Of a stretch of 49,463 nucleotides of DNA, positions 39,918 through 47,857 are shown in pieces. The stretch spans positions 1-49,463 of the forward strand of contig VXNK01000054.1 in the NCBI GenBank assembly GCA_009840595.1. The letters are read 5' to 3'. A model generated the notes under the pieces. That model was given only the letters and a program-made list of their open reading frames with translations. It did no database searches and had not been told where the DNA came from. This stretch comes from Rhodospirillaceae bacterium (GTDB lineage: Bacteria > Pseudomonadota > Alphaproteobacteria > Bin65). A program made the position numbers and the translations under genes. The stretch's first letter is position 1; every line of letters begins with the position of its first letter.

Positions 39918-41282
39918 ATGAGAGCCAAACTCGCCGCGATCCGCCGCCTTGCCGCTCCGGGAACGGGGCGGGTCCGCCTGCGGACGCTTGTCTACATAAG
40001 GTGGTTCGCCGTCGGCGGACAGTTGGCGGCGGTGGTCATCGTCAATTTCGGCCTGAACTACCCGCTGCCGCTGCTCGCCTGCCTGGCGACGGTCGCCGTC
40101 TCGGCGGCGGTCAATATCGGCATCACGCTCACCCGGCCGATGAGCGGCACGCTGTCCGACCGGGGGGCGGCGCTCTGGCTGGCCTACGACATCGTGCAGC
40201 TGTCGACCCTGCTCTACCTGACCGGCGGTCTGCAGAATCCGTTCGCCGTGATGCTCCTCGCCTCGGTGGTGGTCTCGGCCTCGGTCCTGTCGCGCATCAG
40301 CACGCTCAGCCTCGGCCTGCTCGTCGCGGTCTGCATCAGCGTTCTGGCCTTCCGCTACGAACCGCTGCCCGGGCCGGAGCCGCTGCTCGAGCTGCCGGTC
40401 TTCTACGTTCTGGGCGTGTGGCAGGCCCTGGTGATCGGCGGCCTGTTCATCGCCGCCTTCGTCGGCAGCGTCGCCGAGGAGGGAAGGCGGATGCAGGATG
40501 CGCTGAACGCGGCGCAGGTCGCGCTGGAGCACGAACAGCGCCTGTCGTCGCTCGGCGGGCTGGCCGCGGCGGCGGCCCACGAACTCGGCACGCCGCTCGC
40601 GACGATCGCGGTGACGGCCAAGGAATTGAGCCACGACCTGAAGCCGGGCAGCCCGATGGCCGACGATGTCGAACTGATCCTGGAACAGACCGCCCGCTGC
40701 CGCGAAATCCTGATGGAACTGAGCCGCAAGCCCGAGACCGAGGGCGGCGAGCCCTACAGCCGGTTGCCGCTCGGCACCATGCTCGAGGAGGCCGCCCGGC
40801 CGTATCTCACCGGAACGGTCAATCTGACCCACGATTTCCGCGCGGTCGGCGAGGCGCCGGGTAGCCCCGAACCGGTGTTGACCCGGAGCCCGGAATTCCT
40901 GCGCGCCGTCGGCACCCTGATCCAGAACGCCATCCAGTTCGCCGACTCCGAAGTCATCCTGCGGGCGCGCTGGGACGCCGGGACGGTGACCGTCGAGATC
41001 ATCGACGACGGGCCGGGATTCTCAGCGCACTTGCTAGACCGCCTCGGCGAGCCTTATGTTTCAACCCGTGCCGGTGCGGACGGCGAAGGCGAGCATATGG
41101 GGCTGGGCGTGTTCATCGCCCAGAATCTGCTCAATCGTACGGGCGCCACACTCCGGTTCGCCAATCAGGATTGGTGGGACTGGTGGGGGGCCGGCGCCAT
41201 CGTTCGGATAACCTGGCCGCGCCGGGAGCTCGAACACGCAACTTCGGAGACCGGACGTGTCGGAGAACACGCAGGACAGTAA
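39918..41282 (+). CDS. regB: Redox sensor histidine kinase RegB/PrrB/ActS
   Basis: A 454-residue membrane sensor kinase of the RegB type, controlling energy and redox metabolism. Seen: six hydrophobic helices over residues 25-185, the quinone-binding GGLQNPF at 103-109, the H-box AAAAHELGTPLATIAVTAKEL with phospho-acceptor His221, the redox-active Cys261 in EQTARCREIL, then N- and G-boxes (LIQNAIQFA, DDGPGF, HMGLGVFIAQNLL). All RegB-specific marks are present. The end overlaps regA by 26 bp. Known targets of the system include respiration, carbon and nitrogen fixation genes. Confidence 0.96.
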   Translation: MRAKLAAIRRLAAPGTGRVRLRTLVYIRWFAVGGQLAAVVIVNFGLNYPLPLLACLATVAVSAAVNIGITLTRPMSGTLSDRGAALWLAYDIVQLSTLLYLTGGLQNPFAVMLLASVVVSASVLSRISTLSLGLLVAVCISVLAFRYEPLPGPEPLLELPVFYVLGVWQALVIGGLFIAAFVGSVAEEGRRMQDALNAAQVALEHEQRLSSLGGLAAAAAHELGTPLATIAVTAKELSHDLKPGSPMADDVELILEQTARCREILMELSRKPETEGGEPYSRLPLGTMLEEAARPYLTGTVNLTHDFRAVGEAPGSPEPVLTRSPEFLRAVGTLIQNAIQFADSEVILRARWDAGTVTVEIIDDGPGFSAHLLDRLGEPYVSTRAGADGEGEHMGLGVFIAQNLLNRTGATLRFANQDWWDWWGAGAIVRITWPRRELEHATSETGRVGEHAGQ

Positions 41283-41817
41283 AGGAAAACTTCTGGTCGT
41301 CGACGACGACCGCCCCTTGCGGCAGCGCCTGATCCTGGCGATGGAGCGGCGCGGCTTCAGCGTGGTGGCGGCGGAAAGCGCCGCCCAGGGCGTGGCCTGC
41401 GCTAAGTCGGAAATGCCGGACTACGCGGTGATCGACCTGCGCCTGGGCGACGGCAGCGGCCTCGACGTCGTGGCCGCCCTGCACGAGGTCAAGCCCGACT
41501 GCCGGGTCATCATGCTGACCGGCTACGGCAACATCGCGACTGCCGTCGCCGCCGTGAAGGCCGGCGCCGTGGACTACCTGCCCAAGCCGGCCGACGCCGA
41601 CCAGATCGAGGCGGCGCTGCTCAATACCGACCGGCCGCTGCCGGGGCCGCCGGAAAACCCGATGTCGGCCGACCGGGTGCGCTGGGAGCATATCCAGCGG
41701 GTCTACGAGCAGTGCGACCGCAACGTGTCGGAAACCGCCCGCCGGCTGAACATGCACCGGCGCACGCTGCAGCGCATCCTCAACAAATACGCCCCGCGCG
41801 AAACGCCGAACAACTGA
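41257..41817 (+). CDS. regA: Response regulator RegA/PrrA/ActR
   Basis: A 186-residue response regulator partnering RegB. Seen: receiver domain at residues 10-125 with DDD at 16-18, phospho-acceptor Asp60, Thr88 and Lys110; a Pro-rich linker (RPLPGPPENP) and a Fis-type helix-turn-helix at about 139-182 (NVSETARRLNMHRRTLQRILNKYAPR), which is almost invariant among RegA proteins. Start GTG 41257 has GGAG 8 bp upstream and lies within regB. Confidence 0.96.
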   Translation: MSENTQDSKGKLLVVDDDRPLRQRLILAMERRGFSVVAAESAAQGVACAKSEMPDYAVIDLRLGDGSGLDVVAALHEVKPDCRVIMLTGYGNIATAVAAVKAGAVDYLPKPADADQIEAALLNTDRPLPGPPENPMSADRVRWEHIQRVYEQCDRNVSETARRLNMHRRTLQRILNKYAPRETPNN

Positions 41818-41838
41818 GGGGCCGCAAGGCGCATTTTT

Positions 41839-42171
41839 GCCTCCTCCTCTTCAGAGGGGGAGGCCAGGTGGGGGTGGTGCGCCTCTGGCGGCGCTGCGCT
41901 GATCCCAAGTCCCCCTCCCCATGGATTCCTCTGCGAAAGGGGCACTGACCGAATCCTCCTCCCCTTGGATTCCTCTGCGAAACCCCTCGTCGTCATTCCG
42001 ACCGGAGCCACGGCCCGGCGGGCCGGGGCGTAGCGGAGGAATCCCGGCTCGATCCCACCCACAGGAAACCCGTAGTCCTGCGCTGAGATTCCTCCGCTGC
42101 GCGCCCCGGACCAAATCCGGGGCGCTCCGGTCGGAATGACGGGATGGGAGCGGACTTTCGCAGAGGAATCC
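41839..42171. repeat. Repeat zone with dispersed inverted-repeat element, copy B
   Basis: Shortly after regA lies a stem-loop GCCTCCTCCTCT-TC-AGAGGGGGAGGC (41839-41864). GGATTCCTCTGCGAAA occurs directly at 41923-41938 and 41967-41982 and inverted at 42156-42171. Between the inner pair lies copy B of the dispersed element (41991-42141), with the same CGTCATTCCGACCG / CGGTCGGAATGACG ends, GCGGAGGAATCCCGGCTCGATCC core and CCCCGGACCAAATCCGGGG hairpin as copy A at 14287-14464. No gene. Confidence 0.85.
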
Positions 42172-42224
42172 CTTGGGGTAAGGAGAAACACGGGTGCAGA
42201 CCGGATACATGGGTAACAGGTCCG

Positions 42225-42416
42225 ATGACCGACGAAGAGAAAATTGCCGACCGGCGCAAGAGGACGGGATCATTGACCGAGCCTCATGCAGACCCCGATT
42301 TCGACCCGGATACCGCGCCGGATCTTTCGCGCGAGGAATGGCCGGACAAGTTCGACAGGGCCAAGGTCCGCCGCGGCCGTCCGCTCGACCCGCCGCCTAC
42401 TTCCCCGGCGGCTTGA
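42225..42416 (+). CDS. Small acidic/basic protein, possible truncated BrnA-like antitoxin
   Basis: A 63-residue open frame from ATG 42225, starting just after the repeat zone: MTDEEKIADRRKRTGSLTE then DTAPDLSREEWPDKFDRAKVRRGRPLD. The segment PDLSREEW...RAKVRRGRP resembles the linker before the ribbon-helix-helix domain in BrnA-type antitoxins, but the DNA-binding part is missing and no toxin gene adjoins. The stop falls inside the 3' end of the convergent HIT gene (20-bp overlap). It could be a free-standing small protein of alphaproteobacteria; identity uncertain. Confidence 0.4.
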   Translation: MTDEEKIADRRKRTGSLTEPHADPDFDPDTAPDLSREEWPDKFDRAKVRRGRPLDPPPTSPAA

Positions 42417-42765
42417 TCATGCGGCCCAGCGGCTGGCCGCCGAACAGGTGGACGTGGAAGTGCGGCACCTCCTGCAGCCCGTGTTCGCCGATGTTGGTGA
42501 GCGCCCGGTAGCCGCCGTCCGTGATGCCGAGCATCTGCGCCGTCTCGCCGACCGCGCGGACGAAGCCCTCGATCTCGTCGGCCGAGGCGTTGGCCGCGAA
42601 GTCGGTCAGGTCGACATGGGGACCTTTCGGGATGACCAGGACATGAACCGGCGTCTGCGGGTTGATGTCCCGGAACGCCAGCGCATGGTCGTTCTCGTGG
42701 ACCCTGTCGCACGGGATCTCGCCGCGCAGGATTTTGGCGAAGATGTTGTTCGGATCGTAGCTCAT
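42397..42765 (-). CDS. HIT family protein (histidine triad nucleotide hydrolase)
   Basis: A 122-residue HIT protein of the HinT branch, cytosolic, hydrolysing nucleoside phosphoramidates and similar adducts. Seen: [19 protein letters not shown] at the start, the [20 protein letters not shown] strand, and the active HxHxH triad His102-Phe-His104-Val-His106 with downstream GG. It lies 32 bp after hisE in the same direction; that neighbourhood (hisF-hisE-HIT) is common in alphaproteobacteria and suggests co-transcription. Confidence 0.95.
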   Translation of the reverse strand: MSYDPNNIFAKILRGEIPCDRVHENDHALAFRDINPQTPVHVLVIPKGPHVDLTDFAANASADEIEGFVRAVGETAQMLGITDGGYRALTNIGEHGLQEVPHFHVHLFGGQPLGRMIKPPGK

Positions 42766-42797
42766 CGGCCGGCCGGCCTCCTTCGAAGTCTGCTCCG

Positions 42798-43136
42798 CTA
42801 CGGCGTCCGGGCCGCTTTCTCGGCGATGCCGGACGCGCCTTCGCGCCGCTCCAGTTCGCGCCACACCTGATCCGGCGTCACGCCGCAGGCCGCCCACAGC
42901 ACCAGCAGGTGATAGAGCAGGTCGGCGCTCTCGGCCGCCAGCGCGTCGGGGTCTTCCGCCATGGCGGCGAGGATGGCCTCGACCGCTTCCTCTCCGGTCT
43001 TCTTCGCCACCGCCGGAACGCCGCCGGCGAGCAGCCGGGCGGTCCACGAGGAGGCAGGATCGGCGCCACGCCGGCTCTCCACGGTCGCGAACAGCGCGTC
43101 CAGCACATGCTGCTTTTCGGGGCTGCTTGCGCTCAC
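42798..43136 (-). CDS. hisE: Phosphoribosyl-ATP pyrophosphatase
   Basis: A 112-residue HisE, performing the second step of histidine synthesis (PR-ATP to PR-AMP). Seen: the four-helix MazG-like fold with [37 protein letters not shown], containing the EExxE and ExxD metal-binding residues. It starts with GTG 43136, overlapping the hisF stop (GTGA). Length normal. Confidence 0.94.
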   Translation of the reverse strand: MSASSPEKQHVLDALFATVESRRGADPASSWTARLLAGGVPAVAKKTGEEAVEAILAAMAEDPDALAAESADLLYHLLVLWAACGVTPDQVWRELERREGASGIAEKAARTP

Positions 43137-43969
43137 GCCGCCGCCTCCGCTTTCCGGATCTCCGCTGCCGGCCCCGCCGCGGGTTCCAGGTCCGCCCGGT
43201 GCGGGCGCACCGGCACGCCGGCAGCCGCCATGTGGGCCTTGGCCTCCGCGATCGTGAAGGTGCCGAAATGGAAGATGGAGGCCGCGAGCACCGCCGAGGC
43301 CCGGCCCTGCGTCACGCCTTCCACCAGATGGTCGAGGGTGCCGACGCCGCCCGACGCGATCACCGGCACCGGCACCGCATCGGCGATCGCCCGGGTCAGG
43401 TCCAGGTCGAAGCCGGCCTTGGTGCCGTCCCGGTCCATCGAGGTCAGCAGCAGCTCGCCGGCGCCGTAGTCCGCCATCCGCCGCGCCCAGCTGATCGCTT
43501 CGATGCCGGTCGGCGTGCGCCCGCCATGGGTGTAGATCTCGAAACCGCCGCCATTCGGACCGCTCGTCGCCCGCTTGGCGTCGATGGCGACCACGATGCA
43601 CTGGCTGCCGAACTTGTTGGCGGCTTCCTGCACGAATTCAGGCCGGTGTACGGCGGCGGTGTTGATCGAGACCTTGTCCGTGCCGGCGAGCAGCAGTTTG
43701 CGAATGTCCTCGACCTCGCGCACGCCGCCGCCGACGGTCACCGGCATGAAGCAGGAGGCGACCGTGCGGTCGACCACGTCGTAGATCGTGTCGCGGTTCT
43801 CGTGGCTCGCCGTGATGTCCAGGAAGCACAGTTCGTCCGCGCCTTCCCGGTCGTAGAGCTTCGCCTGCTCGACCGGATCGCCGGCATCGACCAGGTCGAC
43901 GAAGTTCACGCCCTTGACGACGCGGCCGTCCTTGACATCGAGGCAGGGGATGATGCGGGTCTTCAGCAT
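43133..43969 (-). CDS. hisF: Imidazole glycerol phosphate synthase cyclase subunit
   Basis: A 278-residue HisF beta/alpha barrel that, with HisH, makes imidazole glycerol phosphate and AICAR. Seen: N-terminal [20 protein letters not shown] with catalytic Asp11, the phosphate-site [18 protein letters not shown] with the second catalytic Asp near residue 135, [15 protein letters not shown] and [15 protein letters not shown]-terminal tail of about 20 residues is longer than usual. hisA, hisH and hisB, which normally precede it, are not upstream here; a methyltransferase gene is instead. Confidence 0.96.
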   Translation of the reverse strand: MLKTRIIPCLDVKDGRVVKGVNFVDLVDAGDPVEQAKLYDREGADELCFLDITASHENRDTIYDVVDRTVASCFMPVTVGGGVREVEDIRKLLLAGTDKVSINTAAVHRPEFVQEAANKFGSQCIVVAIDAKRATSGPNGGGFEIYTHGGRTPTGIEAISWARRMADYGAGELLLTSMDRDGTKAGFDLDLTRAIADAVPVPVIASGGVGTLDHLVEGVTQGRASAVLAASIFHFGTFTIAEAKAHMAAAGVPVRPHRADLEPAAGPAAEIRKAEAAA

Positions 43970-43972
43970 GCC

Positions 43973-44014
43973 GTCACCAGTGGGCCGTCACCAGTGGGTC
44001 GTCACCAGTGGGCC
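43973..44014. repeat. 14-bp tandem repeat, 3 units
   Basis: Three copies of GTCACCAGTGGGCC (the middle one ending TC), starting 4 bp upstream of the hisF start codon on the minus strand, where the ribosome-binding site would be expected. One of four non-coding 14-bp arrays in the window. Confidence 0.95.
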
Positions 44015-44097
44015 GGCGGCAGCGTTGCGCCCTGCCGCCGGACACGCGCGATCATGCGCGAGAGGCCCGGAAAAGGAAAGTCCGGCCGGGCGCGGCG

Positions 44098-44718
44098 TCA
44101 TTTCCCGCCCCGGTCCCCGGCAGGCGGCAGCGTTGCGGGGGCCGGGGCGGCGATCCCGGCATAGCGCTGCACGACGCGCGGCGTCGGCGCCGCTTCGTAG
44201 CCCTGCTCGAACGCCAGAAGGGTCAGAAGGTCGTCGAAGGCCGCCGGCAGTTCGCCGGGGCGGAGCAGGAAATCCGGGTTCCGCGGCCGGCCATACGCCT
44301 CGTTGCCGAGCATGAAGGTCTCGTAGATCAGCCGGCCGCCCGGCTTCAGCACCGCCGGAAGATGCGGCAGGAGCGGGCGGTGCAGATAGTTGCAGACGAT
44401 GGCGACGTCGAACGGTCCGGCCGCGCCGACGGCCTGCATCGCGTCCGCGGCGGCGCCGGCCTCCAGGTCGATCTCCAGTACCGCGATTCCGTCGTCTTCG
44501 GCCGCCAGGGCGGTCAGCGGGGTCGTCTCCCGGTCGACCGCCGTCACCCGCCAGCCGCGCTGCCGCGCCAGCCGGCTGTGGCGGCCCCTGCCGGCCGCCA
44601 GATCGAGAACCTGGCCGCCGCCCGCCGGCGCCCCGGGCAAGAAACGCGATACCCAGCGGCTTGGCGCTGGAAAAGCCGTTTCCGGGAGAGCCGTTTCCGG
44701 GCGGGCCGTTTCAGCCAT
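44098..44718 (-). CDS. Class I SAM-dependent methyltransferase
   Basis: A 206-residue methyltransferase of the TehB-like group. Seen: the SAM-binding GGGQVLDLAAGRGRHSRLARQRGWRVTAVDRE block (about residues 33-65), acidic motif LEIDLEAG, FDVAIVCNYLHRPLLP and LKPGGRLIYETF. The N-terminus holds a repeated ETALPETAFPAP from a 15-bp DNA repeat (44675-44712). ATG 44718 is preferred; an in-frame Met ten codons upstream is possible. Substrate unknown. It is divergent from the DUF1178 gene. Confidence 0.85.
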   Translation of the reverse strand: MAETARPETALPETAFPAPSRWVSRFLPGAPAGGGQVLDLAAGRGRHSRLARQRGWRVTAVDRETTPLTALAAEDDGIAVLEIDLEAGAAADAMQAVGAAGPFDVAIVCNYLHRPLLPHLPAVLKPGGRLIYETFMLGNEAYGRPRNPDFLLRPGELPAAFDDLLTLLAFEQGYEAAPTPRVVQRYAGIAAPAPATLPPAGDRGGK

Positions 44719-44817
44719 CGGGCCGTAAGGCCTTCCGTTTCGGCGCAAAAATCCCTAAATGCGTGTTATGAGGCACGAACCCCGCCAGGATCTGCGTTGC
44801 TGCACGCCGGGTGCGCG

Positions 44818-45327
44818 ATGATCCGTTATACCGTCCGCTGCAATGCCGGCCACGAATTCGAGGGCTGGTACAGGGATTCGAAGACCTACGAAAGCCTGCA
44901 GGCCGCCGGTGCGGTCTCCTGCCCAGAATGCGGCGCCGTGGAGGTTCGCCGCGCCCCGATGGCGCCGGCGCTCTCCGGCACGAAGGCGACCCGGCGCAGC
45001 GAGCCCGCGCCCGCCGAGCCGGGCGGCGACAGCGCGGCGGACTCCGCCGGCCCCGCTGCACCGCCCGCGCCGGTCTCGGCCGAAGACGCCAAGCGCATCC
45101 ATGTGATGGGCCGGATCCGGGAGGCGATGGTCGAGATGCGCCGGCATGTCGAGAGCAACGCCGACTATGTCGGCCCGAAATTCGCCGACGAGGCGCGCAA
45201 GATCCATTATGGCGAGACCCGGCAGCGCAGCATCTACGGCGAGGCCACCGACGCCGAATCCGAAGCCCTGCGCGACGAAGGCATCGAGTTCGGCCGCATC
45301 CCCTGGGTCTCGAAGACCGACGCCTAG
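44818..45327 (+). CDS. DUF1178 family protein
   Basis: A 169-residue protein of the DUF1178 family, widespread in alpha- and betaproteobacteria and of unknown function. Seen: N-terminal MIRYTVRCNAGHEFEGWYRDSKTYE, a zinc-ribbon-like CPECGA (Cys near 35 and 38, with Cys8/His12 as further candidate ligands), an Ala/Pro-rich low-complexity linker (about 52-85), and the C-terminal helix DYVGPKFADEARKIHYGE and EGIEFGRIPWV, both diagnostic. Probably a small cytosolic zinc-binding protein. Confidence 0.9.
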   Translation: MIRYTVRCNAGHEFEGWYRDSKTYESLQAAGAVSCPECGAVEVRRAPMAPALSGTKATRRSEPAPAEPGGDSAADSAGPAAPPAPVSAEDAKRIHVMGRIREAMVEMRRHVESNADYVGPKFADEARKIHYGETRQRSIYGEATDAESEALRDEGIEFGRIPWVSKTDA

Positions 45328-45610
45328 CCGGCCGCACTTGCGCCGCGCCGGCCCCCGACCGTAGACCCGCGGCATGAACGCGATCCGCAAAGACGACGGC
45401 GATTTCTTCGCGCCCGAACATCGGCAGAAGCAGGATCGGGGGCAGGCTCGCCGCCTGGCTCTGCCCGACGCCCGGGTTCGGCCCGCGTTGCCGCGGAAAA
45501 TCCCACGGAAAGCCAATGCGCGAACATGCCGATCGGCGTTCGGCCTGCAAGCCACAAACCGATTGCGCGCCCATGCGCCGAGAGCCCCCACGCCGATGGA
45601 GTCCCGATAG

Positions 45611-46711
45611 ATGCCGCCCGAAACACTGACCTTCCGGAGCGTCGATGCGCGCGCCGTGGTTCTCAAGCTGAAGCGCCCCGTCGTCGCCAGGATCGCGACC
45701 ATTACGGAATGGCCGCTCATCCTGATCGACCTCAAGACCGAGGAAGGGATCGTCGGGCGCAGCTATCTGGAACCCTACATCGTCAAGTCGATGCACTATC
45801 TCGTGCCCGCCCTGCGCGACCTGGGGGCGATGCTCAAGGGCCAGAGGCTGGCGCCGGCCGAACTCTACGACGCCGCGCGAAAATCGCTGCACTTCGTCGG
45901 CTACGAAGGCCTGGCGATGATCGCCGTTTCCGGCATCGACATGGCGGCCTGGGACGCGCTCGCCAAGGCCGCCGGCCTGCCGCTCTGTACCCTGCTCGGC
46001 GGGTCGCCCGGCCCGGTGCGCGCCTACAACAGCAACGGGCTCTGGCTCAAGTCGCCGGCCGAGGTCGCCGCCGAGGCCGTCGAGATCCGCGACGAAGGAC
46101 AGTTCGAAGGCCTGAAACTGCGTCTCGGCCGGGACGATCCGAAGGACGACCTCGCCACGATCGATGCGGTGCGCCGGTCGGTCGGCGAAGACATGCATCT
46201 GATGATCGATTTCAACCAGGGCCTCGACATGGCGGAGGCCCTGCGCCGGTGCCACATGCTCGACGATCTGGGCCTCGCCTGGCTGGAAGAGCCGGTCGTC
46301 TACGATAATTTCGACGGCTGCGCCCAGCTCGCCTGGGAACTCAAGACGCCCCTGCAGATCGGCGAGAATTTCTACGGGCCGCGCGATCTGCACCGGGCAT
46401 TGCGTGCCCAGGCCTGCGACTATGTCATGCCGGATTTCATGCGCATCGGCGGCGTCACCGGATGGATGCGCGCGGCGGCCATCGCCGGCGCGGCCGGCAT
46501 TCCGATGTCGACGCATCTCTATCCCGAGGTCGGCGCCCATATGATGCGGGTGACCGAGACCGCCCATTGGCTGGAATGGCAGGACTGGGCCGAACCGATC
46601 CTGCTAGAGCCCTATGAGATCGGGGACAGCCATCTGCACATCCCGGACGTGCCCGGCGTCGGCCTGGACTGGAACGAAGACGTCGTCGCCAGGAACCTGT
46701 ACGAAGGCTGA
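45611..46711 (+). CDS. Mandelate racemase-like enolase superfamily enzyme
   Basis: A 366-residue enolase-superfamily protein closely parallel to mandelate racemase of Pseudomonas putida throughout. Seen: GIDMAAWDALAKAAGLPL, metal ligands Asp200 (DFNQGLD), Glu226 and Glu252 (GENFYGP), catalytic dyad Asp275 (MPDFMRIGGVTGW) and His302 (STHLYPEVGAH), plus Glu322. The KxK motif of mandelate racemase (Lys164, Lys166) is Lys169-Leu-Arg171 here, so the second lysine, the S-face base, is arginine. The enzyme may act with one-sided chemistry on a 2-hydroxy acid. No aromatic-acid genes adjoin. A 283-bp upstream region shows no gene. Confidence 0.9.
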   Translation: MPPETLTFRSVDARAVVLKLKRPVVARIATITEWPLILIDLKTEEGIVGRSYLEPYIVKSMHYLVPALRDLGAMLKGQRLAPAELYDAARKSLHFVGYEGLAMIAVSGIDMAAWDALAKAAGLPLCTLLGGSPGPVRAYNSNGLWLKSPAEVAAEAVEIRDEGQFEGLKLRLGRDDPKDDLATIDAVRRSVGEDMHLMIDFNQGLDMAEALRRCHMLDDLGLAWLEEPVVYDNFDGCAQLAWELKTPLQIGENFYGPRDLHRALRAQACDYVMPDFMRIGGVTGWMRAAAIAGAAGIPMSTHLYPEVGAHMMRVTETAHWLEWQDWAEPILLEPYEIGDSHLHIPDVPGVGLDWNEDVVARNLYEG

Positions 46712-46855
46712 CCGCCCGAAAACCGACGCCGGTCCTGGCGCCTGCCGGATTGTCCCCCAAGGCGCCGACGTCAGTCGGAGCCGGCGCTGGCGTTCAGCTC
46801 ATACATCGGAAAAAATGATCCACAAAGCTCAATTCAGCGGTAGTTTCGCTTTCCC

Positions 46856-47857
46856 CTACTGCGCTCTATCGAACCCCCACTCCTCCAGCACCGATTCCAG
46901 CAGCCGGTCCAGCGCATCGGGATCGCGCCATTCGAGGGTGACGGGGACCGGCGTCACCATGAGGCGGGCGTCGGGCGGCAGGCGCATATAGTCCTTCTCG
47001 GTGCAGACCGGGATCGCGCCGCGCTCCTGCGCCACCTCGCAGATGAACATGATCTCGGTTTCCGGGAAGGGGTGATGGTCCGGATAGGCCATCGCCTCGG
47101 CCAGGTCCGCGCCGATCTCCGTCACCGTCTCGAAGAACTTGTCCGGCCGGCCGATGCCCGCGAAGGCGACGACCCTGCGGCCCTGCAACGCCAACGCTTC
47201 CTCCGCCGGCACGAAGCGGGCCTCGAGCAGCGGCAGCGCGGCGGCTTCCCGCCGGCACCGGTGGGCTGCGCCCGCGGTGTCGGTACCGACGACGACGACC
47301 GCATCCGCCCGCGCCAGGCCCCGGCCGACCGGTTCGCGCAACGGGCCGGAGGGAATGAGCCGGCCGTTGCCGAAGCCGAAGCCGCCATCGACGACGACCA
47401 GCGACAGGGCCTTGGCGACGGCCGGGTTCTGGTGGCCGTCGTCGAACAGCAGGATATCGGCGCCGGCATCGACCGCGGCGCGCGCGCCGGCGGCCCGGTC
47501 CCGGGCCACGACGGTCGGCAGCGTCCCGGCCAGCAGCAGCGGTTCGTCGCCGACCTCCCGGGCGGTGTGCAGCGCGGGATCGACCCGCACCGGGCCGGTC
47601 AGGCGGCCGCCGTAGCCGCGGCTGACGGCGAAGGGCCGCCGGCCCCGGTCCGTCAACAGCCGCGCCAGGGACAGAACGACGGGGGTCTTGCCCGCGCCGC
47701 CGGCGGTGAGGTTGCCGACGCAGACCGCCGGCACGGGCGGAACGTAGCGCGGCGCGCGGCCCGCCCGCAGGGCCGTAGCGAGGCCGTACAGCCACGACGC
47801 CGGCAGCAGCATGGTCGAGACCGCGCCCTTGCGCGACCAGGCATCGGGCGTGCGCAT
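46856..47857 (-). CDS. lpxK: Tetraacyldisaccharide 4'-kinase
   Basis: A 333-residue LpxK, the inner-membrane-associated kinase that adds the 4'-phosphate of lipid A. Seen: an N-terminal amphipathic/hydrophobic segment (ASWLYGLATALRAG), the P-loop GNLTAGGAGKTP at 48-59, SRGYGG, VGDEPLLLA, the DDGHQ motif (FDDGHQNP) and PDHHPF, all hallmarks. It starts one base overlapping the waaA stop and completes a lipid A/Kdo cluster with the transporter gene at the window end. Confidence 0.96.
   Translation of the reverse strand: MRTPDAWSRKGAVSTMLLPASWLYGLATALRAGRAPRYVPPVPAVCVGNLTAGGAGKTPVVLSLARLLTDRGRRPFAVSRGYGGRLTGPVRVDPALHTAREVGDEPLLLAGTLPTVVARDRAAGARAAVDAGADILLFDDGHQNPAVAKALSLVVVDGGFGFGNGRLIPSGPLREPVGRGLARADAVVVVGTDTAGAAHRCRREAAALPLLEARFVPAEEALALQGRRVVAFAGIGRPDKFFETVTEIGADLAEAMAYPDHHPFPETEIMFICEVAQERGAIPVCTEKDYMRLPPDARLMVTPVPVTLEWRDPDALDRLLESVLEEWGFDRAQ

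Noticed and set aside
45375-45610. 78-codon open frame before the mandelate-racemase-like gene
   Set aside because: Arg/Ala-rich, no motif, no ribosome site of note and abuts the next start; more likely leader DNA.
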